Notes under the pieces: generated by a model
Database searches by the model: none
The model's input: the letters and a program-made list of their open reading frames with translations, nothing else
What the model was told of the DNA's origin: nothing
Made by a program: the position numbers and the translations under genes
From: G963665185 sp049723905
Lineage (GTDB): Bacteria > Desulfobacterota > Desulfovibrionia > Desulfovibrionales > Desulfovibrionaceae
Direction: 5' to 3'
DNA: 64,000 nt
NCBI RefSeq assembly: GCF_049723905.1
Contig: NZ_JBJKFD010000001.1
Span: 2,232,001-2,296,000 of the forward strand
Shown here: one piece after another, positions 17,675 to 27,500 of the stretch
How the letters are laid out: each line of letters starts with the position of its first letter
Numbering within the stretch: the stretch's first letter is position 1

Positions 17675-18751
17675 TTGAAAAACAACAAGCTTCTGCTTAC
17701 GCCCCCCACCCCCTCCCCGGACAGGCTGTACAGCCTGCTCGGGGGGTGCGCGCGGGGTGCCAAAACCTTTCTGGCCATCCACACCGCCCTCAACAAGGGC
17801 GTCTTCACCCAACTCGCCACCCCGCTTTCCACGCAACAGCTGGCGGAGAAGCTGCATCTGGACCTCGGCGTCCTCCAGGCTCTGTGTGCTCTGCTGCACG
17901 AAGCCGGGATGCTGGCCCTGAATGAAAATGGTGCGTGGACAGTGCCCGACGATGTAAAAACCTTTTTCGTCGACAAGGGGCCGCTCAACCAGCGCTCCGT
18001 GGTGGACAACCTGTCCGAGACCCTGGCCCTGTGGGAAAAACTGGACGACATCCTCGAATCCGGCCCGGTAAATCCGTTCCGCACCGGACTGTTCGGCGGG
18101 GCCTTTCTTCCGGCCCTGGCTGCCGAAGCCCTCAGCGGTGAAGCCCAACGCAGTGCCGCGCTCCTGGCTGCCATTCCGGAGATGGCCCAAGCCCGCGATA
18201 TGGTGGACCTGGGTGGCGGACACGGGCTGTACGCCCTGGCAGCATGCGCCCGGCTTCCTCATCTGAAGACGGAAATTCTGGACCGCGAATCTGCGGCAGA
18301 GGTCGCCCAGGCCAACATAGAGCACTTCGGGGACGGAAGAACCAGCTTTCGGGTGGCAGACATCTTCCACGACCCGTTGGGCAACAACCGTGATGCAGCC
18401 CTTCTTTTCTACAATCCCGGCGGCAAGAACGCCGCCCTGCTGGACCGCATCCATGGCTGCCTGAAACCGGGCGGCATCTTCGCCACAAAGCACGCCTTTT
18501 ATTCCAGGGGCGAAGGCGGAAAAGATGCCCTCAACGATTTGGAATGGAACCTGACCGCCTTTCCCGGCGTAAGCAAAGGGCCGAACGTATACCGTTTTCT
18601 GGACGACATGGACTTTGAAGACTATATGGATTTGTTCGAAAAACGCTTTGAAATACTTGCCGACCACGGTCCCGAAGACTTTGCGGCTCCCGATCTGGGC
18701 AAATTCGGAGACCGTCTGGATTCGCGTCTGATCATCGCGCGCAAGCGTTGA
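17675..18751 (+). CDS. O-methyltransferase-type SAM-dependent methyltransferase
   Basis: A 358-residue protein with an N-terminal winged-helix dimerisation half (LSTQQLAEKLHLDLGVLQAL, about 45-75) and a C-terminal Rossmann methyltransferase: motif I MVDLGGGHGLYAL (near 180), then LDRESAAEVAQAN and FRVADIFHDPLG. This is the layout of the acetylserotonin / polyketide O-methyltransferase family. A TTG at 17675 starts it 14 bases after the receptor stop, with AAAGGCG upstream. In an operon with a receptor and a metal importer it may modify a metal-binding small molecule, which is inference. It could also serve an unrelated catechol-type substrate. Confidence 0.8.
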   Translation: MKNNKLLLTPPTPSPDRLYSLLGGCARGAKTFLAIHTALNKGVFTQLATPLSTQQLAEKLHLDLGVLQALCALLHEAGMLALNENGAWTVPDDVKTFFVDKGPLNQRSVVDNLSETLALWEKLDDILESGPVNPFRTGLFGGAFLPALAAEALSGEAQRSAALLAAIPEMAQARDMVDLGGGHGLYALAACARLPHLKTEILDRESAAEVAQANIEHFGDGRTSFRVADIFHDPLGNNRDAALLFYNPGGKNAALLDRIHGCLKPGGIFATKHAFYSRGEGGKDALNDLEWNLTAFPGVSKGPNVYRFLDDMDFEDYMDLFEKRFEILADHGPEDFAAPDLGKFGDRLDSRLIIARKR

Positions 18752-18777
18752 AGCCTACCAACAGAAAGGAAATAGCC

Positions 18778-19608
18778 ATGCGGCGTTGTATTCTCGCTTT
18801 TCTCCTCTTTGCGCTCCTGCTGCCCTGCACCGGCAATGCCTCGCAAACCACGCCCCGCATCCTGGCGGGAACCAGCATTGTCGCCGATATCCTGAGCGAT
18901 CTGACCGGCCCCGAAGCCAAGGTGCAACAGCTCATCCCCGGTGGCGCCTGCCCCGGCCACTACGACCTGCGTCCCGGCGACCTCATTTTTCTGGAAAAGG
19001 CCGACCTGCTGGTACTGGAAGGCTACCAGCCCAACATGTCCAATATGACCAACCTGATCCAGGCCGCGGACAACCGCAAATTGCAGACGCTGGTCCTCCC
19101 CAAAATCTACAATTCCATGCTGCCTTCGGCCCAGATCACCTATACGGAACGTCTGGCCACGGAGCTTGCCAAGCTCTTTCCGGCCATGGCTTCGTCCGTG
19201 GACAAGGCCGCAGCCAAGCGCATCGATATGATCCGCACCAAGGCCTCCCGGGAAGCCGCCCGGCTGAGACCGGCCAAGGACGTTCCCACACTGTGCGCAG
19301 CCATGCAGAAGGGCTTTGCCTCCTGGGCCGGACTGAAGGTGGTGGGAACCTATGGACGCCCGGAAGACCTCTCCCCAAGTGCCTACGGCAAGTTGCTCAC
19401 CTTGGGTAAGGACAACCACGTCCGCCTGGTGCTGGACAACCTGCAAAGCGGCCCCAATGCCGGAGCCGGAATTGCCGAATCCCTGCAGGCCGGGCACGCC
19501 GACCTGACCTCCTTTCCCGGGGCATTGCCGGGCCAGGACGGCTGGGCTGCCGCCTTTACCGCCAACACGCAAAAGCTGCTGGACGCTTTGGCAGAGGCAG
19601 GCAAGTGA
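18778..19608 (+). CDS. Metal-type ABC transporter substrate-binding protein (cluster A-I)
   Basis: A 276-residue periplasmic protein with a signal peptide (MRRCILAFLLFALLLPCTGN, cleavage after NAS). The fold and order match ZnuA/TroA-like proteins: TSIVADILSDLTG near the start, a metal-site segment at about 55, and the long connecting helix near 130. The usual DPHxYEP metal segment reads GGACPGHYDLRP, and the second and third His ligands of ZnuA are not visible at their expected places. There is no His-rich loop. The metal or chelate may therefore differ from Zn/Mn. AAAGGAA lies 8 bases before the ATG. Its stop overlaps the ATPase start by four bases. Confidence 0.8.
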   Translation: MRRCILAFLLFALLLPCTGNASQTTPRILAGTSIVADILSDLTGPEAKVQQLIPGGACPGHYDLRPGDLIFLEKADLLVLEGYQPNMSNMTNLIQAADNRKLQTLVLPKIYNSMLPSAQITYTERLATELAKLFPAMASSVDKAAAKRIDMIRTKASREAARLRPAKDVPTLCAAMQKGFASWAGLKVVGTYGRPEDLSPSAYGKLLTLGKDNHVRLVLDNLQSGPNAGAGIAESLQAGHADLTSFPGALPGQDGWAAAFTANTQKLLDALAEAGK

Positions 19609-20384
19609 CCTCTTCCTCCGTCGTGGTCATGCGCAACGTGGCCGCGGCCTACGGGCGCCATGTGGCCATGCGTGATGTGAGCCTGCGTTTGGAGCGCGGC
19701 GAATTTCTGGGGGTTATCGGCCCCAACGGAGCGGGCAAGACGACCCTGCTCACAGTGCTCAACGGGCTGGGCCGCATGGTCGCGGGCAGTGCCGAAGTGC
19801 TGGGCCTTCCCGTCACCTCGTCCACGGCCCGCTCGCTGCGCCGCCGCATCGGCTACGTGGCCCAGCTGCAGGAATACGACCCGCTGCTGCCCATGACCGT
19901 ACGCGAAAGCGTTGTTACGGGCTGCTACGGCCGGTTGGGTCTGCTGCGGCGGGTGCCCGGTTCGGCCTACGACCAGGCCGACGAGCTCATGGAACTGGTC
20001 GGCCTGTCCGGCCTGGAACAGCGCCCCCTGGGCCATCTTTCCGGCGGAGAACGCCAGCGGGCGGCCATTGCCAGGGCACTCATCCAGGAACCAGAAATGC
20101 TCCTGCTGGACGAACCAACCGCCTCACTCGACTGGCAGGCCCAACGCGGCATCCTGTCCCTTATCCGCGACGTGCACCGCCGCTTCGGACTGACCAGTCT
20201 GATGGTTACCCACGACCTCAACACCCTGCCGGAAATCTGCACACGCATCGCCTGCATGAAGGACGGGCGTGTGGTCGGCATAGGCACCCCCGAAGAAATT
20301 TCCGATCCCGACCTGCTGAGCAGGCTCTACGGCACGTCCATCCGCGTGCTGGAGCACGACGGCAGGACACATCTTTTGTACTAA
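19605..20384 (+). CDS. ABC transporter ATP-binding protein (metal-type)
   Basis: A 259-residue cytoplasmic ATPase. Walker A is GPNGAGKTT (about residue 44), the Q-loop region follows, the signature is LSGGERQR (about 148), Walker B is MLLLDEPTASLD and the H-loop is MVTHD. It powers import with the adjacent binding protein and permease. The GTG start overlaps the upstream stop (GTGA), implying translational coupling. Confidence 0.92.
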   Translation: MTSSSVVVMRNVAAAYGRHVAMRDVSLRLERGEFLGVIGPNGAGKTTLLTVLNGLGRMVAGSAEVLGLPVTSSTARSLRRRIGYVAQLQEYDPLLPMTVRESVVTGCYGRLGLLRRVPGSAYDQADELMELVGLSGLEQRPLGHLSGGERQRAAIARALIQEPEMLLLDEPTASLDWQAQRGILSLIRDVHRRFGLTSLMVTHDLNTLPEICTRIACMKDGRVVGIGTPEEISDPDLLSRLYGTSIRVLEHDGRTHLLY

Positions 20385-20403
20385 CAGGAGGCAGGAGGGC
20401 GTT

Positions 20404-21327
20404 TTGGATTTCACCATTCTTACCCATGGGTTCATGCTCAAGGCCTTTCTGGCCGGACTGCTGGGCGGAGCGTCCTGCGGCATCACCGGCGTGCTGGTGG
20501 TGACCATGCGCATCACCGCCATCGGCACCTGCATGGCCCACGCCGCCTTTGCCGGGGCCTTGCTCGGCATGCTTCTTGGGGTGGACTGGCTGCCCATAGC
20601 CTTTGCCTTCAGTTTCGCTGCCGCAAGCATCATCGGTCCTGTTTCCGACCGGGCAGACTTTGCCCCGGAAACCGTGGTCGGCATCGTCTTCACTGCCATG
20701 CTCGGTATGGCCTTTCTCTTCCTGGGCATGATGACCGGTTCCCGCACAGACGCCCTGAACCTTTTCTGGGGAAGCATCCTCACGGTCAAACAGGTCGATC
20801 TGGTGCTCATGGGCACGGTGTGCGCCCTCCTCGTTGGCGGGCTCGCACTCTTTTTCAAGGAAGTCCGGGCCGTGCTCTGCCATCGGGCCGTGGCTTTGGC
20901 TGTGGGTATTCCGGCCACTGCCATCTACTACGTCATGCTCCTGGCCGTGGGGCTTACGGTTACCGCTTCGTTGCGCAGTATCGGCGGCCTGCTCATCTAC
21001 AGTCTCATCATCAACCCGGCGGCTGCGGCCTACCAACTCTCCTACGACCTCAAACGCATCTTTCTGCTCTCCGCCCTCATAGGTGTGGGCTCCTGCTGGG
21101 CCGGGCTCATGGCTTCCTATTGGTTGAATGTCCCGTCCGGTGCGGTTATCGTTCTCATATCAACCCTGATCTTTTGCCTCTGCACCCTCTTTTCTCCCAA
21201 GAAAAAGGCGCTCTCCCGCAAGGAACGGCTGGAAATAAGCTACTCGGCCCCGGTTGAAACCATAGAAACAGTCGAAATAATGGAAACAGGGGAAACCACT
21301 CCGGGCTCACAAAGGAAACGCGCATGA
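20404..21327 (+). CDS. ABC-3 family metal permease
   Basis: A 307-residue inner-membrane protein with about eight hydrophobic helices. Family features are ITAIGTCMAHAAFAGALLG near residue 36 and the late segment LRSIGGLLIYSLIINPAA near 195, as in ZnuB/MntB permeases. The C-terminus adds a charged cytoplasmic tail after residue 270 (KKKALSRKERLE, then Glu/Thr-rich). The TTG start is backed by AGGAGGCAGGAGGG 5-18 bases upstream. The last four bases overlap the start of the next gene (ATGA). Confidence 0.9.
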   Translation: MDFTILTHGFMLKAFLAGLLGGASCGITGVLVVTMRITAIGTCMAHAAFAGALLGMLLGVDWLPIAFAFSFAAASIIGPVSDRADFAPETVVGIVFTAMLGMAFLFLGMMTGSRTDALNLFWGSILTVKQVDLVLMGTVCALLVGGLALFFKEVRAVLCHRAVALAVGIPATAIYYVMLLAVGLTVTASLRSIGGLLIYSLIINPAAAAYQLSYDLKRIFLLSALIGVGSCWAGLMASYWLNVPSGAVIVLISTLIFCLCTLFSPKKKALSRKERLEISYSAPVETIETVEIMETGETTPGSQRKRA

Positions 21328-21947
21328 TTGATCCCGCATACAAAGAAAAAGCCGCCTTTTTTGACGGCCAGGCCAATGCCTACTGGGCCGATTCGGACTA
21401 CACGCCCGAAGAACACGAAAAAATCCGCAAACTCCTCTCCCTGCTGGAAGCCGGTCCCGGCAAACGCATTCTGGAACCCGGCTGCGGCACGGGAAGGCTG
21501 ACCACTGTTTTGGGACAGAGCGTCGGCCCGGAAGGCGGTGTCACCGCCCTGGACATCAGCGCCCGTATGGTGGAAACCGCTCAGCGCCGCTGCGCCGGGC
21601 AACCCCACGTACAGGTGCTGGTAAGCGGTCTGGAATCCTGCTCCCTCCCCGAATCCACCTTCGATGCCGTGGCCTGCCATCAGGCTTTTCCCCACTTCAA
21701 CGACCATGTGCTGGCCCTGGAATACATGTCCCGCTATCTGCGCCCGGCGGGCCGTCTGGTCATCTCCCATTTCATAGGAAGGGCCGCCATCAACGACGTC
21801 CACCGCAAGGGCGGAACCGCCGTGGAAAAAGACCTTTTACCGGACGCCGACGACATGCGCGCCCTGCTTGCCCAGGCAGGATTTATCGTGGAGCTGCTGG
21901 AAGACACCGACGATGCCTATTATCTGGCGGCCCGTCTGCGCGCCTAG
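21324..21947 (+). CDS. Class I SAM-dependent methyltransferase
   Basis: A 207-residue cytoplasmic methyltransferase. Motif I is ILEPGCGTGRLTTVL (about 48-62), motif II VTALDISARMVETAQ, then FDAVACHQAFPHFNDH and a post-motif LRPAGRLVISHF. It starts inside the permease stop (ATGA), so it is translationally coupled to the transporter. With the larger methyltransferase at 17675 it makes two such enzymes in one uptake operon. The substrate is unknown; tailoring or detoxifying the imported ligand are possibilities I cannot separate. Confidence 0.87.
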   Translation: MIDPAYKEKAAFFDGQANAYWADSDYTPEEHEKIRKLLSLLEAGPGKRILEPGCGTGRLTTVLGQSVGPEGGVTALDISARMVETAQRRCAGQPHVQVLVSGLESCSLPESTFDAVACHQAFPHFNDHVLALEYMSRYLRPAGRLVISHFIGRAAINDVHRKGGTAVEKDLLPDADDMRALLAQAGFIVELLEDTDDAYYLAARLRA

Positions 21948-21961
21948 TTGTGGGACTGCGG

Positions 21962-21983
21962 CCTGAAAACAGCTGTTTTCAGG
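21962..21983. repeat. Perfect 22-bp palindrome after the ABC/methyltransferase operon
   Basis: CCTGAAAACAG is followed directly by its exact complement. It sits 15 bases past the last stop codon. There is no T-run after it, so it may be an RNA stabiliser or a protein site rather than a terminator. Confidence 0.6.
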
Positions 21984-22105
21984 TGTTCCCGCCCCGGTTC
22001 GAGAATCTCCGGTGGTTTAGAAATCCCCCGATTCATGAGCATACTTGGCGGGCAGTGGTCATCAAGTGACCTGCCGCGTGTACTGCACATATATAATGAT
22101 ACAAA

Positions 22106-22147
22106 GCGCACGGCCGCGCGTATTGCGGCCGTACGCCAGTTTTTTTC
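22106..22147 (+). terminator. Rho-independent terminator of the uptake operon
   Basis: ACGGCCGC and GCGGCCGT form a stem (extended by GCG/CGC past one mismatch) with a GCGTATT loop, followed by CCAGTTTTTTTC. The rest of 21984-22360 holds no gene; a CATGAAA-TTTCATG dyad lies at about 22211-22229. Confidence 0.8.
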
Positions 22148-22362
22148 AGGAAAATCCCAAAAACACACCGGACAGGCCACAACCGCTCTGCCTCAAAAAC
22201 AATATCTCCACATGAAAAGTAGTTTCATGGAGTCTGGTTGGGCTTTGGGAAGTATTTTTAGTTGCGAACGCAACACTATGCAAATTCCCATGAAGCCCTT
22301 GTAAAAAGGTCATTTCTTCCTAGAAAACGGGCAACAAAATTCGTTTGACCAATTATTTAAGC

Positions 22363-22416
22363 TTGACAAAATGTCGTTTCATTCTATTTCTTGAACGCGA
22401 TGTTCATTTTTATAAT
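22363..22416 (+). promoter_or_regulatory. Promoter region of the TetR/RND genes
   Basis: A perfect -35 TTGACA (22363-22368) is followed by a weak TATTTC at the right distance. A perfect TATAAT (22411-22416) further down has only a weak -35. Small dyads such as GAAC-GCGAT-GTTC overlap the region and could be the TetR-type operator. Confidence 0.5.
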
Positions 22417-22592
22417 GAAGCGTCAGGCTCGTTTCCCGGAACTCTGCCAGTCTGTTCGGCAACCTCACAGCCAATAGCACGCAGCCCCCGACATACGCAC
22501 AATGGAAAGTGCAGCCCAAGGATGGCGCCCGAAATCCAAGTGATTTTCGGAAATCATCCCCAAGGGGAGATGAGCTGCAAGGAAAATGAAAT

Positions 22593-23213
22593 ATGGAAAA
22601 AACTTTGTCCCGCCGCGAAAAAGAACGCCTGAAACGACGCGAGTATATACTCGACGTCGCCTTGGAGTTGTTTTCCAGCAAGGGCTACCACAACGTCACG
22701 ATGCACGAAATCGCCAAGAAATCCGAATTCGCCATCGGGACGCTGTACACGTTTTTCAAGAACAAGGAGGAACTTTACCGTTCCCTTCTTATTCACAAGT
22801 CAGATGCATTTCACACCCAGGTGGAAGAGGTATTGGACACTCCCGGAGACGAAGTTGAAAAACTGCGCAACTACGTTTTGACCCTACGGACAATTTTCCA
22901 AAAAAACGCCGACTGCATCCGGCTGTATTTTGCCGAAACCCGAGGTTCCTGCTTTAATCCTAAAGCCGGACTTGACGAGGAGATGAAGTCTCGTCATAGG
23001 AAAATCCTTCAGCGGCTTGCCGCAGTTTTTGAACAAGGAATAAAGAGCAAGAGATTCCGCCCCCTGGGGGAACCGACCTATCTGGCTCACTGTCTGGATA
23101 GCCTGTGCAATCTCCATCTTTTCCTGTGGCTCGAAAACCCGACAGACAACCCTTATCCGGAAGATCCGGATAAAATTCTAAACATTCTTTTTTACGGGCT
23201 TCTCGCCTCCTAA
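22593..23213 (+). CDS. TetR/AcrR family transcriptional regulator
   Basis: A 206-residue repressor-type protein. The N-terminal helix-turn-helix is clear: REYILDVALELFSSKGYHNV, TMHEIAKKSEFAIGTLYTFF, KNKEELYRSLL (residues 17-70). The C-terminal ligand domain is not conserved with anything I recognise. AAGGAAAA lies 8 bases before the ATG. It is 64 bases upstream of the RND adaptor gene in the same direction, so it most likely controls the efflux pump and itself, as AcrR does. The inducer is unknown. Confidence 0.9.
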   Translation: MEKTLSRREKERLKRREYILDVALELFSSKGYHNVTMHEIAKKSEFAIGTLYTFFKNKEELYRSLLIHKSDAFHTQVEEVLDTPGDEVEKLRNYVLTLRTIFQKNADCIRLYFAETRGSCFNPKAGLDEEMKSRHRKILQRLAAVFEQGIKSKRFRPLGEPTYLAHCLDSLCNLHLFLWLENPTDNPYPEDPDKILNILFYGLLAS

Positions 23214-23277
23214 AAGCGCTAGACCCCGATTTTTTTACCAGACCTTTTACAATAAAACCGCGATGTGGAGTTTTTCT

Positions 23278-24471
23278 ATGTACAGTAAACAACGCGCCTT
23301 CGCTCCCTTGTATCGTAGCGTCATCGCGCTGTCCCTTTTGGGGTGCTTTTTTCTGCTGGCTGGCTGCAAGGAAGAACAAAAGGCCGCAACGGCTGCCCCC
23401 AGCGCCATTAGCGTCCATACGTTTGAGGTTGTCCCTCGGAAAGTTGCGCTCACAACGGAACTCCCCGGCCGCACCGCCTCTTTCCGTCTGGCCGAAATTC
23501 GTCCGCAGGTCAGCGGGCTCATTCTCAAACGGCTGTTCACGCAGGGGTCCGACGTCAAGGCCGGTCAGGTTCTTTATCTGATAGACCCCGCGCCTTTTCA
23601 GGCTGCCCTGGACAATGCCAAGGCATCCCTTGCCAAGGCCAATGCCCAGCTGCCGTCAATCAAGGCCAAGGCAGACCGCATGACACGGCTTTATCAGAGC
23701 AAGGCCATCAGCGAGCAGGACCGCGACGACGCCGTGTCCGCCTTTGACGCCCTCAAGGCCGACATCGAATACTACAAGGCATCTGTGCAAAAAGCGCAGA
23801 TCGACCTGCAGTACACCCGGGTCACCTCTCCCATTTCCGGGCGCATCGGCATATCCAACGTCACCGAAGGTGCCATCGTCACCTCGTACCAGACCCAGCC
23901 GATGGCAACCATTCAGCAGTTCGACCCCATCTATGTGGACGTAACCCAGTCCACCTCCGACCTGTTGAGCCTGCGCGAGTCCGTCCAGAACAATTCGCCC
24001 GAGAAAAAGAAGGCCCAGACCAAGATCAAGCTGATCCTGGAAAACGGACGCGAGTATCCGCATGAGGGCACCTTGGAATTCCGCGACGTAACTGTGGAAC
24101 AGACCACTGGTTCGGTTACGCTGCGTGCGGTATTCCCCAACCCCGACGGCACGCTTTTGCCCGGCATGTTCATCACCGCCGTGGTTCCCGAAGGCACCAG
24201 GGAAAACGCCATTCTGGTTCCCCAGCAGGCCGTACAGCGCGACAGCAAGGGCAATCCCTATGTAATGCTGCCCGATGCCCAGAACAAGGTCGCTATCCGG
24301 CCGCTGAAGCTGGACCGCGCCATCGACGACATGTGGCTTGTGAACAGTGGGCTCAAGGCTGGAGACAAGGTCATCATCGACGGGCTGATGAAGATTCGCC
24401 CCGGCATGACGGTCGACCCGATACCGGCCAATAACGCGGACAAAGCCCCGGCGAACGGCACCGCCCAATAG
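23278..24471 (+). CDS. RND efflux periplasmic adaptor lipoprotein (AcrA/MexA type)
   Basis: A 397-residue membrane-fusion protein. It has a lipoprotein signal with lipobox LLAGC, so it is anchored to the inner membrane. Next come a biotinyl-lipoyl half (VSGLILKRLFTQGSDVKAGQ), a coiled-coil hairpin (about 95-160), the returning lipoyl half (YTRVTSPISGRIGISNVTEG) and the beta-barrel (TLLPGMFITAVV). This is the standard HAE1-family adaptor. ATG 23278 is preferred over 23263 because GGAG lies 7 bases before it. It pairs with the RND pump 30 bases downstream. Confidence 0.92.
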   Translation: MYSKQRAFAPLYRSVIALSLLGCFFLLAGCKEEQKAATAAPSAISVHTFEVVPRKVALTTELPGRTASFRLAEIRPQVSGLILKRLFTQGSDVKAGQVLYLIDPAPFQAALDNAKASLAKANAQLPSIKAKADRMTRLYQSKAISEQDRDDAVSAFDALKADIEYYKASVQKAQIDLQYTRVTSPISGRIGISNVTEGAIVTSYQTQPMATIQQFDPIYVDVTQSTSDLLSLRESVQNNSPEKKKAQTKIKLILENGREYPHEGTLEFRDVTVEQTTGSVTLRAVFPNPDGTLLPGMFITAVVPEGTRENAILVPQQAVQRDSKGNPYVMLPDAQNKVAIRPLKLDRAIDDMWLVNSGLKAGDKVIIDGLMKIRPGMTVDPIPANNADKAPANGTAQ

Positions 24472-24501
24472 AACAGCCTAAAGCATCGATAGAGGCCTAC
24501 A

Positions 24502-27500
24502 ATGTTATCGAAATTCTTTCTTGATCGCCCGGTTTTCGCCTGGGTTATAGCCATCATCATCATGACGGCGGGCCTTTTGGCGATCTATAACCTGCCCATA
24601 TCCCAGTATCCGCCTATCGCTCCGCCGTCGATTTCCATCGAGGCCTTCTACGCCGGAGCCTCCGCGGAAACCGTGGAAAACACGGTTACCCAGGTCATTG
24701 AACAGAAAATGACGGGTCTGGACAGCATGATGTATCTGTCTGCTTCCAGTTCGTCCTCGGGCGCATCGCGCATCGAGCTGACCTTTGAACCGGGCACCGA
24801 CCCGGACGTGGCCTGGTCCAAAGTACAGAACAAACTCCAGCTGGCCACGGCCAGCCTGCCCGATGTGGTGCAGCGCCAGGGCGTAAAAGTCAGCAAGTCC
24901 ACGGCAAACTATCTGCTCATCGTCGGCCTTGTTTCCGAAGACGGCAGCATGAGTGCGGAAGACTTGCGCGACTATTCCCAGTCCAACCTGGAAAAGATCC
25001 TTTCCCGTGTGCCCGGCGTGGGCGAAGTTGAAAACTTCGGCACCCAGTACGCCATGCGCATATGGGTCAACCCGGACAAGCTGACCAACTACCACCTGAC
25101 CATCGCCGACGTGACTTCGGCCCTGTCCAACTACAACGTGGAAATCTCGGCCGGCCAGTTCGGCGGTGCGCCTGCGGTCCCGGGCCAGCGGCTCAACGCC
25201 TCCATCATCGTCCAGCACCTTCTGGAAACGCCGGAACAGTTCGCCAACATTCCCATCCGCACCAACCAGGACGGATCGATCATCCGCATCAAGGATATCG
25301 GCCGCACGGAAATGGGAACCGAACGCTACGACGCGATTGCCACATTCAACGGTCTGCCCTCGGCAGCCATGGCCATCCGGCAGGCCGCCGGTGCCAACGC
25401 CCTGGATACGGCAGATGCCGTCAAGGCCAAGCTGAACGAGATGAGCAAGTACTTCCCCCCAGGGATGAAGATTGTCTACCCGTACGATACGACCCTGTTC
25501 ACCAAGGTCGCCATCGACGAGGTGGTACACACCCTGTTCGAAGCCATTTTCCTGGTCTTCGTCATCATGTACCTGTTCATGGGCACGTTCCGGGCAACGA
25601 TCATCCCGACCATCGCCGTACCGGTCGTTCTTTTGGGAACCTTCGGCATACTTGAACTCTTCGGGTTTTCCATCAACATGCTCACCATGTTCGCCATGGT
25701 CCTCGCCATCGGCCTGTTGGTGGACGATGCCATTGTTGTTGTGGAAAACGTGGAACGAATAATGAGCGAGGAGGGACTCAGCCCACGGGAAGCCACGGCC
25801 AAATCCATGGACGAAATCACCAGTGCCCTTGTCGGCATCGGCCTGGTCCTTTCCGCGGTGTTCGGCCCCATGGCCTTTTTCCCGGGGTCCACGGGTGTCA
25901 TTTACCGACAGTTCTCCATCACGGTCATCTCCTCCATGTTGCTTTCCGTGGTGGTCGCATTGGTCCTCACCCCGGTGCTTTGCGCCTCGTTTCTGAAGCC
26001 CGTTCCCAAGGGGCACGAACCTGCGGACAACGCGGTTTTCTTCCTGCGTCCCTTCTTCAGATGGTTCGATAAATCCTTTTTCTGGATCAGGGACCGCTAC
26101 ACCGCCATGGTGGGCCATGTCCTCCGGAAAAAGATTCGCTACGTGGTGATCTTCCTGGTCATCGTCGGAGCCACCGGCTACCTGTTCCAGCGCATGCCCA
26201 CAGCCTACCTGCCTGACGAAGACCAGGGGATTCTTATCACCCTGATCAACCTCCCGTCCGGCTCCACCCTGGAGCAGACGGAAACAGTCATGCAGCAGGT
26301 CGCCAAGTACTTTGAAGTTCAGGAAAAAGACAACGTAACCTCTTTCCTTGGGATTACCGGCCACAGCTTTTCCGGCGAAGGCCAGAACGTGGGCTTCGGT
26401 TTCATCAAGCTCAAGGATTGGAGCGAACGCACCCGGCCCGATCAGGCCTTGGGCCCCATCCTTGGCCGGGCCATGCGCTATGTCTCGCAAATAAAGGCCG
26501 GGCGTGTACTTGTTGTCGCGCCTCCGGCAGTTATCGAACTCGGCAATGCCAAGGGCTTCGACTTCCAGCTGCAGAACCTGGGCACGGCCACGCACGGCGA
26601 GCTCATGGCCGCACGTAACCAGATGTTGGGCATGGCCTTCCAAGACCCGCGCCTCCAGCTCGTACGGCCCAACGGTATGGAAGACGTGGCCGAATACTAT
26701 GTTACCGTGGATTGGGAAAAGGCGGGCGCCATGGGCCTCCCCATTGCCTCCATCCACAACACCATTGCTGCCGCGTTCGGCGGTACCTACGTCAACGACT
26801 TCATCCAGAACGGACGGGTCAAACAAGTGTACGTCCAGGCCGACGCCCCTTACCGTATGCTGCCCAAGGATCTGGACAAGCTCTACGCCCGCAACAACGA
26901 AGGCAAAATGGTTCCGTTCTCCTCGTTTGCAAGCGGCCATTGGCAGACCGGTTCGCCAAGGCTGGAACGCTTCAACGCCTTCCCTTCCATCAACATCCAG
27001 GGTGAACCAGCACCGGGTTACAGCTCGGGTGACGCCATGGATGCCATGGAAGAACTGGCGGCCAAGCTGCCCAAGGACTTCGGCTTCTCCTGGACCGGCC
27101 TGTCCTACCAGGAAAGTATGGCAAGCTCCCAGGCAGCTCCGCTGTTCGCCTTCTCGGTATTCGTCATCTTCCTGTGCCTCGCGGCCCTGTACGAGAGCTG
27201 GCCGATTCCCATCGCCATTCTCATGTGCCTGCCGCTCGGTGCCATCGGCGGCATCCTGGCAACCAGCATGCGCGGCATGACCAACGACGTCTACTTCCAG
27301 ATCGGCCTGCTGACCACTCTGGGCCTGACGACCAAGAACGCCATTCTGATCGTCCAGTTCGCCAGGGCAAAGGTTGACGAAGGTATGGGGCTGATCCAGG
27401 CAACCCTGGAAGCGTCCAAGCTCCGGCTGCGGCCCATCGTCATGACCTCGCTGGCATTCGGCTTCGGCATCCTGCCGCTGTATTACTCCAGCGGTGCCGG

